A DNA stretch of 64,000 bases, taken from positions 1-64,000 of the forward strand of contig PBAX01000018.1 in the NCBI GenBank assembly GCA_002716385.1. The letters run 5' to 3'. Both the position numbers and the translations under genes were made by a program. The notes below the pieces were generated by a model. It was not told the DNA's origin, ran no database searches, and worked only from the letters and a program-made list of their open reading frames with translations. This DNA comes from Phycisphaerae bacterium (GTDB taxonomy: Bacteria > Planctomycetota > Phycisphaerae > Phycisphaerales > SM1A02). How positions within the stretch are numbered: position 1 is the first letter of the stretch; each line of letters begins with the position of its first letter. Below, one piece after another: positions 8,230 through 16,959 of this stretch.

Positions 8230-9819
8230 ATGGGGCGGACCGAGTCACGATTCTTCATCGTCGTACCAGCCAGTATGACCAACACCAGCGATGAGCGGGT
8301 CGTGATCACCTCGGATTTGGCCTCTGCCCGTCAGCAGTGCGACCATGGTCAGGGCGACCTGATTCTGGACCTCTCGGACAACCTCCCCATCGATCTACTG
8401 AAGCATGTCGGACATGCCATGGTCCTGATCGATCAGGCTGGACAGGTCCGATGGGGCGACCAGCGATTCCAGGAATTTCCCGATGAGATCCGGGAATCGA
8501 TTATTCAGGGTCTTCAGCAGGATGCCAGCCAGGACATCATTCAGGACGGAGCGGTCACAGTGGAGGGCCGTTCCTTCTACCGGCTCACGGCCCGACCTGA
8601 ATCATCCACCGACGCCCTCGTCGTGCTCATCGAGATCACATGGATGCAACAGCAGCGAGATCGAAGAGCCGCCCTGCGATCCGCCGGGCTGGCGATCCGT
8701 GATCTTGATAGGAAGATCGTCTCGGACCTAACGGTCGCAGATCGTCTTCGAATGCTCGAGGATCGAATCGTCAAATGCATCCATGAGGAGTTGTCCTTCG
8801 ACAACTTCGAGATCCGTCTGCTTGATCAGACCACCCAGAAGCTAGAACTCGTCATCGCCAAGAACCTCACCCCGTTGAAGATCGGCGAGGTCATTCATCT
8901 TGGTGAAGTGGGCAACGGCATTTCAGGCTGGGTCGCGGCGACTGGCAAATCCTACATCTGTCCGGATGTCGCATCCGACCCTCGCTACAGGGAAGGCCTT
9001 GATGATGCGGCCAGTTCCCTGACCGTTCCACTGAAGATGCAGGATCAGGTCATCGGTGTACTCAATGTCGAATCGCTGTCCGCCAACGCCTTCGACCAGG
9101 ACGATCTCGAACTGGCTGAAATCCTCGCCCATTACATCGCCGATGCGATGCATATGCTGGATCTTCTGGTCGTCGAACGGTTCACGACCAGGGAACAGGC
9201 GACCAGAAGCGTACTGAGTGAACTGGATGCTCCCTTCGAGGAGCTGAATGAGATCTCGAAGGCACTCCGTGGCATCAATCCGGATGAACCCTCGTTTCAG
9301 GCGATCGTCGACCGCCTCGTGACCGCCGCCTCCAGCATGAAGTCACGCGTGGAGGCCTGCATGAGTGGACCACGCTCGATTCTCGATGCGGAACACGAGC
9401 TCAAGCGGCTTCAGGTGGACGAACAACTCTCCGGACTGCATGTGATGGTCACCGATGACGAACCCCGTATCCGCGAAGAGATGTCAAGGATCCTCTCGCA
9501 GGTGGGATGTCGAATCACGTTGTGCGAGAACGGACGCGAGGCCATTGACGCCTTCCAGCGAATCAAGCAGGAGGAGGCAACGATTGATCTGGTGGTCACC
9601 GACATCAAGCTTCCTGATCTGAACGGATACGAGATCTTTTCAGGCGCACGGAACTCCTTCCCGGAAGTGCCGGTGATCCTGATGACGGGCTTCGGGTACG
9701 ACCCGAGCCATTCGATCGTTCGAGCCTCGCAGGAAGGCGTTTCAGCTGTGCTGTTCAAGCCATTCCGGACCGGACAACTCCTCGAAGCGATCAAGAGTGC
9801 CGTGCAGGTCACGAACTAG
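8230..9819 (+). CDS. GAF domain protein with C-terminal receiver domain
   Basis: 529-residue signalling protein. The N-terminal third looks like a divergent PAS-type sensor (about 25-130). A GAF domain covers about 180-310 (FEIRLLDQTTQKLELVIAK ... GISGWVAATGKSYICPDV ... SLTVPLKMQDQVIGVLNVES). The C-terminal REC domain covers about 400-525, with the acidic pair in VTDDE, the phosphoacceptor Asp in VVTDIKLPDLNG and the conserved Lys in VLFKPF. No histidine kinase or DNA-binding output domain is present, so it probably acts through protein partners or as a phosphate sink. The start is ATG 8230 because GAGG lies about 9 bases upstream; a TTG at 8215 would add five residues. Its end overlaps the convergent prmC by 11 bases. 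Confidence 0.85.
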   Translation: MGRTESRFFIVVPASMTNTSDERVVITSDLASARQQCDHGQGDLILDLSDNLPIDLLKHVGHAMVLIDQAGQVRWGDQRFQEFPDEIRESIIQGLQQDASQDIIQDGAVTVEGRSFYRLTARPESSTDALVVLIEITWMQQQRDRRAALRSAGLAIRDLDRKIVSDLTVADRLRMLEDRIVKCIHEELSFDNFEIRLLDQTTQKLELVIAKNLTPLKIGEVIHLGEVGNGISGWVAATGKSYICPDVASDPRYREGLDDAASSLTVPLKMQDQVIGVLNVESLSANAFDQDDLELAEILAHYIADAMHMLDLLVVERFTTREQATRSVLSELDAPFEELNEISKALRGINPDEPSFQAIVDRLVTAASSMKSRVEACMSGPRSILDAEHELKRLQVDEQLSGLHVMVTDDEPRIREEMSRILSQVGCRITLCENGREAIDAFQRIKQEEATIDLVVTDIKLPDLNGYEIFSGARNSFPEVPVILMTGFGYDPSHSIVRASQEGVSAVLFKPFRTGQLLEAIKSAVQVTN

Positions 9820-10750
9820 AAGGACTGAAGATTGCCTTCAGCAGACGCTCATCGCGGAACTCATCACGTTCAATCGCGGCCGTCTCCACGGACTTCAGCT
9901 TCTGGACCATTTCAAGCACTGACAGGGAATGGGATGGATCGATCTCGAGTACAAGGAGACCACCCGGAGCCATGTGGGGCTCCACCTCCATCACAAGCGG
10001 CCTTATGAGATCAAGCCCGTCCGCCCCGCCACGCAGTGCTGTTTCAGGTTCGTGCTCACGTACATTCGCATCCAACCCCGACCAGTCGGTATCTGGTATG
10101 TATGGAAGATTGGCAGAGATGACGTCGAACATCTCACCAGCTTGCAGCGGTTCAAGCAGTGAACCCGCGCGAAACTCGACTCGCTCCTTCACTTCGTGAT
10201 CACTGGCATTGGCACGAGCGAGTTCCAGCGCACCGCCGACGATGTCGGTCGCGACAACAGTTGATCCGGGAATCTGTCTGGCAAGTGTTATGGCGATGCA
10301 GCCGGAGCCCGTTCCGATATCGGCGATTCTCAGATCAGGTCGCTCACCGGAAATCCCGGATCGGCCACGATGCCAGTCCAGCACGATCTGGACGAGGGAT
10401 TCGGTCGCAGTCCTAGGAATCAGCGTCGAACCGTCGACCTTGAAGGTACGGCCGAAGAAATCGGCCTTCCCAACGAGATGCTGGACGGGCTCGTGCGACG
10501 CCGCCCTCGATACCAGACTCCTGAGCTGATCACGTTCAGATTCGGTGGCTGGACGCTCAGGATCCGTATACAGATCAATATCGGTCCCACCAACGACATG
10601 AACCAGCAGCATTCTGGCCACCAATGTCGGGTTGTGGACACCCTGTCGCTCGAGATGGCGTTCAATCCACTCCAGCAGACGTCGTGTCGTCCAGGCGTCA
10701 TCTCGAATTGGCTTCACTTCATGCACGATCTGATTGTACTGCTCAATCAA
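9809..10750 (-). CDS. prmC: Peptide chain release factor N5-glutamine methyltransferase
   Basis: SAM-dependent enzyme that methylates the Gln of the GGQ motif in release factors RF1 and RF2; the RF1 substrate gene lies about 51 kb downstream in this window. The family hallmarks are the N-terminal helical domain, the TLIPRTATESLV block, the SAM-binding motif IADIGTGSGCIAITLA and the catalytic motif NLPY in place of the commoner NPPY, a variant I have seen in other PrmC/HemK proteins. Length is 313 residues. No ATG exists near the 5' end: the start is TTG at 10750 or one of two downstream GTG codons (10726, 10717), so the exact N-terminus is uncertain. Confidence 0.9.
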   Translation of the reverse strand: MIEQYNQIVHEVKPIRDDAWTTRRLLEWIERHLERQGVHNPTLVARMLLVHVVGGTDIDLYTDPERPATESERDQLRSLVSRAASHEPVQHLVGKADFFGRTFKVDGSTLIPRTATESLVQIVLDWHRGRSGISGERPDLRIADIGTGSGCIAITLARQIPGSTVVATDIVGGALELARANASDHEVKERVEFRAGSLLEPLQAGEMFDVISANLPYIPDTDWSGLDANVREHEPETALRGGADGLDLIRPLVMEVEPHMAPGGLLVLEIDPSHSLSVLEMVQKLKSVETAAIERDEFRDERLLKAIFSPSSS

Positions 10751-10822
10751 TACCCGTCATGCATGCTCGGATACAATAAGCTTCGTCGAAAACGGCCACT
10801 GTCCACAAGGGAGATCACGTTC

Positions 10823-12337
10823 ATGCGGGTGCTGATGCTTGGGTGGGAATTCCCCCCGTTCATCACAGGGGGGCTGGGAACAGCCTGCTATGGACTCACA
10901 CGGGCACTGGACAACCAGGGTGTCGAGGTCCTCTTTGTACTTCCCGGTCGAACGGATCCTGAAGCGGTCAGTCATCTGCGACTGGTCAGCCCCGACATGC
11001 AGACTCCGGAATCCAGCAAGGCGACACCCGCTCAGCCCGAAGAGATCGTGGAAACAGTGGAGGTCACCGAGAAGATCGCCACATCGGCACCTGATGTCGT
11101 GCTGCCCGATCACTATCAGGAAGGCGAATGGACCGAATTCCAGAACACCCGTTTCGTCCGGATTCCCACGCCGCTGACGCACCCCTATCAGACCTCCGTC
11201 GATGATCAGGTCGTCGGGCTTCAGGGCACCCAGTTTCGACAGGAGCCGGGCATGATGATTCCAGGTCATCGAATCCCAGGCGTGCCCATCGAGAACGAGG
11301 TCACCAAAGAGAAGCGAATCATCAATGGAGATCTCGATATCTCCGATGACGAGCTGGATGACTCCGAAACCCCCGCTTCCTCTGGTGACGGCGATTACGG
11401 CGGCAACCTGATGGATCAGGTCGAAGCCTACGCGCGATTCGCGACACGAGCCGCAGCCAAGGAGGAATTCGATGTCATTCATGCCCATGACTGGATGACG
11501 TTTCCAGCAGGATTGATGCTCGCCAGACGAACGGGACGGCCACTGGTCGTCCACGTGCATTCCACCGAATTCGATCGCTCCGGCGAAAACGTCAACCAGC
11601 AGGTCTACGACATCGAGAGACGAGGAATGCATGGGGCCATCAAGGTCATCACAGTCAGTCGACTCACCAAGAACATCGCGACCACTCGTTACGGCATATC
11701 GCCCAACAAGGTATCGGTCGTCTACAACGGGATCAATCTCGATCCAGTTGCCAGTGGCATGACACCAATCGGCCGCCGGGAGAAGATCGTGCTATACATG
11801 GGCAGAATCACATTCCAGAAGGGCCCTGAGTACTTCATCCGTTCGGCTGCAAGAGTTCTTCAGGTCATGAAGAACGTCCGCTTCGTGATCGCTGGTTCTG
11901 GTGACATGTACAAACGCTGCATCGAGCTAGCCGCGGAACTGGGCATCGGACACAAGATCCTCTTCACGGGCTTCCTTCGCGGGAAGGATATCGATCGCGT
12001 GTTCTCGATGGCCAACCTCTACGTCATGCCATCGGTTTCAGAGCCGTTTGGAATCGCCCCGCTCGAGGCGCTCAGCCATGATGTTCCGGCCCTGATTTCC
12101 AAGTCATCAGGAGTGAGTGAAGTCCTGACCCATGCATTGAAGGTCGACTTCTGGGACACCGAGGCCATGGCCGACAAGATCGTCGCCGTCCTGAAACACC
12201 CCCCATTGAGCCAGACACTTCGCCGACATGCCGCCATCGAGGTTCGCCAGCTGACCTGGGAGGGTGCCGCCGCCAACTGCCGGCGTGTCTATGAAGAAGC
12301 CATCCAATCCCTCGGCATGCCTCTGCAGAGCCCGTGA
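10823..12337 (+). CDS. Glycogen synthase-like glycosyltransferase (GT4/GT5)
   Basis: 504-residue GT-B glycosyltransferase. The N-terminus MRVLMLGWEFPPFITGGLGT is the nucleotide-sugar loop seen in starch/glycogen synthases and related GT4 enzymes. The C-terminal Rossmann half has VLYMGRITFQKGPEYFI, FVIAGSGDMY, LYVMPSVSEPFGIAPLEAL (the E-x7-E motif) and a SGVSEVL helix. Between the halves, about residues 58-205, is a long acidic, low-complexity insertion. The start at ATG 10823 is supported by AAGGGAG nine bases upstream; the frame stays open back to 10370 only because it runs antisense to prmC. A likely role is glucan or polysaccharide synthesis; donor and acceptor cannot be read from sequence. 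Confidence 0.83.
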   Translation: MRVLMLGWEFPPFITGGLGTACYGLTRALDNQGVEVLFVLPGRTDPEAVSHLRLVSPDMQTPESSKATPAQPEEIVETVEVTEKIATSAPDVVLPDHYQEGEWTEFQNTRFVRIPTPLTHPYQTSVDDQVVGLQGTQFRQEPGMMIPGHRIPGVPIENEVTKEKRIINGDLDISDDELDDSETPASSGDGDYGGNLMDQVEAYARFATRAAAKEEFDVIHAHDWMTFPAGLMLARRTGRPLVVHVHSTEFDRSGENVNQQVYDIERRGMHGAIKVITVSRLTKNIATTRYGISPNKVSVVYNGINLDPVASGMTPIGRREKIVLYMGRITFQKGPEYFIRSAARVLQVMKNVRFVIAGSGDMYKRCIELAAELGIGHKILFTGFLRGKDIDRVFSMANLYVMPSVSEPFGIAPLEALSHDVPALISKSSGVSEVLTHALKVDFWDTEAMADKIVAVLKHPPLSQTLRRHAAIEVRQLTWEGAAANCRRVYEEAIQSLGMPLQSP

Positions 12338-12382
12338 CCCATCGAAGGATCGCGATGGACGGGTATACTTCAGGACCCCTTT

Positions 12383-12403
12383 GGGCGATTGATCGCCCTC
12401 TTT
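12383..12403 (+). terminator. Short hairpin with T-rich tail between glycosyltransferase and putA
   Basis: GGGCGA / TCGCCC stem (12383-12388, 12393-12398) with a TTGA loop, followed by TCTTT. Fits a weak intrinsic terminator or attenuator placed 17 bases before the putA start codon. Confidence 0.5.
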
Positions 12404-12419
12404 CGAGGACATCAGGACC

Positions 12420-15416
12420 ATGTCGATCTTCAAGCGCAAGAAACGCGGCTCAGCCGAGGTTGCTTCATCAGCCCACCATGGACAGGGATATCACGATGAA
12501 GCCCTGGAACAACGCATTCTGGAGATAGGCGCCGGTCTGCTTGAGGATGCCCAGAAGGAACGCAGTGGAGTCCTCTCCTCCGCCTTCTGGTCCGACAAGC
12601 TCATGAACTGGGCCATGAAGGACGAAGGATTCAAGGTCCAACTCTTCCGATTCATCGATACCTTCCCCACTCTGAAGACACCGGCACAGGTCCATTCACA
12701 TCTGATGGATTACCTGGAGCAACCGGGCGTCACGCTGCCCTCGGGCATGGGCATGGGACTCAAGGCCGGCGGCATCATGAAGAAGACGCTGTCCAAGACC
12801 ATCAGTTCCCAGATCGAATCGATGGCCAGTCGCTTCATCGCCGGAACGGATGCGGAATCCGCCCTGCCACAGATCAGATCACTGTGGAATCAGAAGATGG
12901 CCTTCTCAGTCGATCTTCTGGGAGAGGCCTGTGTCAGTGATGAAGAGGCTGCTGCCTATCAGGCCCGCTACATGGATCTTGTCGAGCACCTTCCCGAGGA
13001 AGTGTCATCCTGGCCCGACAACCCTGTGCTCGACAAAGACCATCTCGGACCGATCCCCCGCACGAACGTGTCCATAAAGATCAGTTCGCTGTATGCCAGA
13101 ACCGATCCAATCGACCACGCCGGATCGCTTGATGGCCTCGTGAAATCTCTTGCACCGATTCTAATGTGCGCCGGCGAGAACAATGTCCTTGTCAATTTCG
13201 ACATGGAACATGAAGCCCTCAAGGATCTGACCCTCGATCTGTTCATGCGTTGCTGCGAGGAATACGACTTCACGGCGGGACTGGCAATGCAGGCCTATCT
13301 CAGATCCGGCGATGACGATGCCCGAAGAATCATCGAGTGGTCCAAGCGAACCGGAAAGCAGGTCACCGTGAGACTGGTTAAGGGCGCGTATTGGGACGAG
13401 GAGACCATTCGGGCGGAGATGGAAGGCTGGCCGATCCCGGTCTGGAGTCGGAAATCCGACACCGATGCCTGCTTCGAGAGAATGGCTGACCAGTTCCTGC
13501 GTCAGGTACCAAGAACACCTGAAGAAGGCGGCGTGAAACTGGCCGTGGGCTCGCACAATCTCAGATCGATTGCCTGTTGTCTGGCGATTGCCGAACGGGA
13601 ATCGCTTCCACCGGAAGCGCTCGAATTCCAGATGCTGCATGGAATGGCGGACGGCATGAAGGCCGTGATGACCAACCGTGGCCATCGACTCCGGGAATAC
13701 GTTCCTGTCGGGGAGATGATTCCCGGCATGGCCTACCTGGTCAGAAGACTACTGGAGAATACCTCGAACGAATCATGGCTTCGTGGCAGTCATGACGAGG
13801 CGTTGTCAGCTGATGTCCTTATGGAATCGCCGCACAAGTCCTTTGATGAGGACCCCGGTGTGGCACGTATTGAAAATCAGGCCGAACGTCATGGCCTGTC
13901 ATGCAGCCATCCCGAGATCGCCCAGGGCCGCCCATTCTTCACCGAACCGCTTCACGACTTCTCCCATGCGAGCCAACGTGCTGCCTTCGAAAAGGCCATC
14001 AAGTCGGCCAGCGTTCCCGATGTCGCCAATGATGCCTCGGTGGAGGATGCGAACAAGGCACTGGATCAGGCGGTCAGCGCCTTCCCCGGATGGCGTGATG
14101 AAGAACCCGCCAGACGATCACAGATGCTCATGGAGGCTGCGGCGAAGATGCGTCTTCGCCGAGACGAACTTGCCGGAATCATCATCCGTGAATCAGGCAA
14201 GGTCTGGAGAGAGGCGGATGCCGATGTCTGCGAGGCCATCGATTTCTGCGAATACTACGCACGCGAGGCGATGAACCTCTTCGAACACAACCGTCTGGGC
14301 GTCTTCGTGGGAGAACACGATTCGGAGTTCCACGAGCCCAGAGGTGTCGCGGTCGTCATCAGCCCCTGGAATTTCCCACTGGCCATCGCCTGTGGCATGA
14401 CCGTTGCGGCGTTAGTCACCGGCAATACCGTCATCCTGAAACCTGCCGAACAGACGCCCGGCATCGCGAAGATCCTCGTCGACATCCTCCATCAGTCCGG
14501 TATCCCGAAACAGGTTCTCCAGTTCCTTCCCGGGGAGGGTGAAGTGGTCGGCGCGTATCTGGTCCGCGACCCACGGACTTCCATGATCGCCTTCACCGGC
14601 TCGAAGGCCGTGGGCCTCGACATCGTCTCTGCCGCCGGCTCGACGCCGTCCGAGCAACCCTTTGTAAAACGGGTCGTATGCGAAATGGGTGGCAAGAACG
14701 CCATCATCATCGATGCCTCGGCCGATCTCGATGAAGCCGTCCTCGCCGTCCGGCAGAGTGCCTTTGGATTCCAGGGACAGAAATGTTCGGCCTGCAGCCG
14801 TGTCATCGTCGTGGAGTCGGCGGCCGAGACCTTCGCCCATCGTCTCGAGGAATCCATACGTTCCCTCGCGATCGGCGATCCGCTTGAACCAGGAACCGAC
14901 ATCGGCCCGGTCATTGATCAGGAGGCTGCCGACAAGATCAGATCCTACATCGAGATCGGCAAGCAGGAGGGAACACTTGCAGTCGGTCTGGAGGTCCCTG
15001 ATGGACTCGAGGAGAAGGTCGGCAAGTCCTTCATCGCCCCCCACTTCTTCACCGGCATCAAACCGACGGATCGGCTTGCTCGCGAGGAGATCTTCGGTCC
15101 GGTGCTCGCGATGATCGTGGTGAAGGATCTCGATGAGGCACTCGAGGTGGCCAACGGCACCGAATACAAGCTCACGGGTGGCATCTTCAGTCGTATGCCC
15201 TCGCACATCGAACGGGCTCGACATGAGTACCGTGTCGGAAATCTGTACATCAACAGGAACTGCACAGGCGCATTGGTCGGCCGACAGCCATTCGGCGGTT
15301 TCGGCATGTCGGGAATCGGCTCGAAGGCCGGCGGACGCGCGTATCTTGAACAGTTCGTCGTGCCACGTGTCGTCTGCGAGAACACGATGCGTCGAGGCTT
15401 CGCCCCGGGACTGTGA
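12420..15416 (+). CDS. putA: Bifunctional proline dehydrogenase / glutamate-semialdehyde dehydrogenase
   Basis: 998-residue proline catabolic enzyme: FAD-dependent proline dehydrogenase in about residues 60-480 and NAD-dependent aldehyde dehydrogenase in about 510-990, converting proline to glutamate. The ProDH barrel shows VKISSLYART, VRLVKGAYWDEE and AVGSHNLRS. The ALDH half shows SPWNFPLAIACG, FTGSKAVG, the general base Glu in CEMGGKN and the nucleophile Cys789 in FGFQGQKCSAC. There is no N-terminal ribbon-helix-helix DNA-binding domain and no extra C-terminal domain, so this is the short, non-regulatory type. It starts at ATG 12420 and stands as a single gene, convergent with comM. Confidence 0.95.
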   Translation: MSIFKRKKRGSAEVASSAHHGQGYHDEALEQRILEIGAGLLEDAQKERSGVLSSAFWSDKLMNWAMKDEGFKVQLFRFIDTFPTLKTPAQVHSHLMDYLEQPGVTLPSGMGMGLKAGGIMKKTLSKTISSQIESMASRFIAGTDAESALPQIRSLWNQKMAFSVDLLGEACVSDEEAAAYQARYMDLVEHLPEEVSSWPDNPVLDKDHLGPIPRTNVSIKISSLYARTDPIDHAGSLDGLVKSLAPILMCAGENNVLVNFDMEHEALKDLTLDLFMRCCEEYDFTAGLAMQAYLRSGDDDARRIIEWSKRTGKQVTVRLVKGAYWDEETIRAEMEGWPIPVWSRKSDTDACFERMADQFLRQVPRTPEEGGVKLAVGSHNLRSIACCLAIAERESLPPEALEFQMLHGMADGMKAVMTNRGHRLREYVPVGEMIPGMAYLVRRLLENTSNESWLRGSHDEALSADVLMESPHKSFDEDPGVARIENQAERHGLSCSHPEIAQGRPFFTEPLHDFSHASQRAAFEKAIKSASVPDVANDASVEDANKALDQAVSAFPGWRDEEPARRSQMLMEAAAKMRLRRDELAGIIIRESGKVWREADADVCEAIDFCEYYAREAMNLFEHNRLGVFVGEHDSEFHEPRGVAVVISPWNFPLAIACGMTVAALVTGNTVILKPAEQTPGIAKILVDILHQSGIPKQVLQFLPGEGEVVGAYLVRDPRTSMIAFTGSKAVGLDIVSAAGSTPSEQPFVKRVVCEMGGKNAIIIDASADLDEAVLAVRQSAFGFQGQKCSACSRVIVVESAAETFAHRLEESIRSLAIGDPLEPGTDIGPVIDQEAADKIRSYIEIGKQEGTLAVGLEVPDGLEEKVGKSFIAPHFFTGIKPTDRLAREEIFGPVLAMIVVKDLDEALEVANGTEYKLTGGIFSRMPSHIERARHEYRVGNLYINRNCTGALVGRQPFGGFGMSGIGSKAGGRAYLEQFVVPRVVCENTMRRGFAPGL

Positions 15417-15431
15417 TTCGATCGCAATGCA

Positions 15432-16913
15432 TCAACATTCCATCGATCGATACTGGATCGCCTCGACGACGTCCGGAATCTCGACGTGGTCATGACCATC
15501 GATGTCGGCGATTGTCCGGGCGACTCGTCTGATTCGATTCCATGCACGGGCACTCATGCCCAGCTCGTGTATCGACTCCTCCAGGCAATCCAGCGATTCG
15601 GATCTGAAGCGTGCGATCGTATCGAGCGCCTGGCCATCGAGCATTCCATTGAGACGCCCTCCCTGCCGCTCATCCATTCGTCTACGAGCAGCTTTCACCA
15701 TGCCAGCCATCTTCCTGGTGGACATTCCCTTCTTCGCTCGACGAAGACTGGCAATCGGAACGCTGCAAACCTCGACATGCAGATCCAGTCGATCGAGTAG
15801 CGGCGCCGAGATCTTCATCAGGGCATCGTCACTTCGACGCATGGCTCTGCGACCATCGCGTGTGGGATTCATCGCCGCGATCAGAAGACATCGGGCCGGA
15901 TACCGGACTGATCCGGACGCTCTCGCAATGGTCACCGCATGTTCTTCCAATGGCTGACGCAGCGTCTCGAGGACCGATCTTGGAAACTCGGGCAGTTCAT
16001 CCAGAAATAGAATGCCGTTATGCGCAAGGGAAATCTCACCTGGACGCGGATGACTTCCTCCTCCGATCACCGCAGCCGCGGTACATGAATGATGAGGGCT
16101 GCGGAACGGCGGCCGTCTGCTGATCGACTCCTCTTCGGGCCATCCCATGCATGAACGAATCTGTATCACTTCCTTGAATTCCCGATCGTTCAGTGGGGGA
16201 AGTATTCCAGGCAGACACCCAGCAAGCATTGATTTACCGGTTCCAGGCGGACCAAGCATGATCATGTTGTGCCAACCAGCAGCGGCCACGAGCAAGGCAC
16301 GCTTGACTTGTTCCTGTGCGAATACCTCGACAAAATCTCGATCGTCCATGTTTTCGGGAATGGATTCGGATTGAACAAGCGCGAGCTCATGTCCGCCATT
16401 CATCCATGCCACGGCTTCACCAAGCGAATGGACCGCCAGTACCGACGCATCCGATACGATCGAGGCCTCCTGCATGTTGCCTGTGGGCACGAGGATCGCT
16501 CGAGCCTTGGCCTGATGACCAAGCAAGACCATGGAGGTCGTCCCGCGAATACCTCGAACCGTTCCGTCCAGCGCCAGTTCTCCCGCCATGAGGATGTCCG
16601 CGGTACGGATGGAAGTCGGCGGCTCGATCGTGCGACCAGCCATCAGGACCGCAACAGCGATCGGAAGGTCGTACATGGGACCTTCCTTTCTGACGTTTGC
16701 CGGTGCGAGATTGATGGTCAGATGACCATCAGGCCACTGGTATCCACTGTTCAGAACCGCCGCTCTGACACGCTCGATCGATTCACGAACCGCCGTATCG
16801 GGCAATCCGACAATCGTTGTCCCTGAGAGCTGTCCACGAGCAATGGACACCTCAACCTGACAAGGTCTGGCAGAGATACCCTCGAGCACGAAACTTGGGA
16901 TGGAACAGAGCAA
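15432..16913 (-). CDS. comM: YifB/ComM-family Mg-chelatase-like AAA ATPase
   Basis: 493 residues. The N-terminal ChlI-like domain has TIVGLPDTAVRESIERVRAA and HLTINLAPANVRKEGPMYDLP. A AAA+ core follows, with Walker A GPPGTGKS, Walker B GILFLDELPEF and sensor-like RCLLIAAMNPTRDG, and then the Mg_chelatase C-terminal helices ARAWNRIRRVARTIADID. In Vibrio the homologue ComM is a hexameric branch-migration helicase used during natural transformation. The start codon is TTG at 16913, supported by GGAGGA with six bases spacing and by family alignment. It is the last gene of a five-gene minus-strand operon, 46 bases after the antiporter gene. Confidence 0.92.
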   Translation of the reverse strand: MLCSIPSFVLEGISARPCQVEVSIARGQLSGTTIVGLPDTAVRESIERVRAAVLNSGYQWPDGHLTINLAPANVRKEGPMYDLPIAVAVLMAGRTIEPPTSIRTADILMAGELALDGTVRGIRGTTSMVLLGHQAKARAILVPTGNMQEASIVSDASVLAVHSLGEAVAWMNGGHELALVQSESIPENMDDRDFVEVFAQEQVKRALLVAAAGWHNMIMLGPPGTGKSMLAGCLPGILPPLNDREFKEVIQIRSCMGWPEEESISRRPPFRSPHHSCTAAAVIGGGSHPRPGEISLAHNGILFLDELPEFPRSVLETLRQPLEEHAVTIARASGSVRYPARCLLIAAMNPTRDGRRAMRRSDDALMKISAPLLDRLDLHVEVCSVPIASLRRAKKGMSTRKMAGMVKAARRRMDERQGGRLNGMLDGQALDTIARFRSESLDCLEESIHELGMSARAWNRIRRVARTIADIDGHDHVEIPDVVEAIQYRSMEC

Positions 16914-16959
16914 GCAGAGTCCTCCATGACGTCCGGAGACGGACGTCGGGCGGTGGCCT

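Noticed and set aside
10175-10186. NLPY in PrmC as a lost catalytic site
   Set aside because: Position approximate. Leu in place of the first Pro occurs in other PrmC/HemK proteins and the key Asn, Pro and Tyr remain.
10370-10822. N-terminal extension of the glycosyltransferase frame
   Set aside because: It runs antisense to conserved prmC sequence, and the family N-terminus MRVLMLGWEFPPF begins at 10823 with a good ribosome binding site.
10757-11632. 291-codon minus-strand frame inside the glycosyltransferase region
   Set aside because: Mirrors the glycosyltransferase frame, no recognisable motifs.
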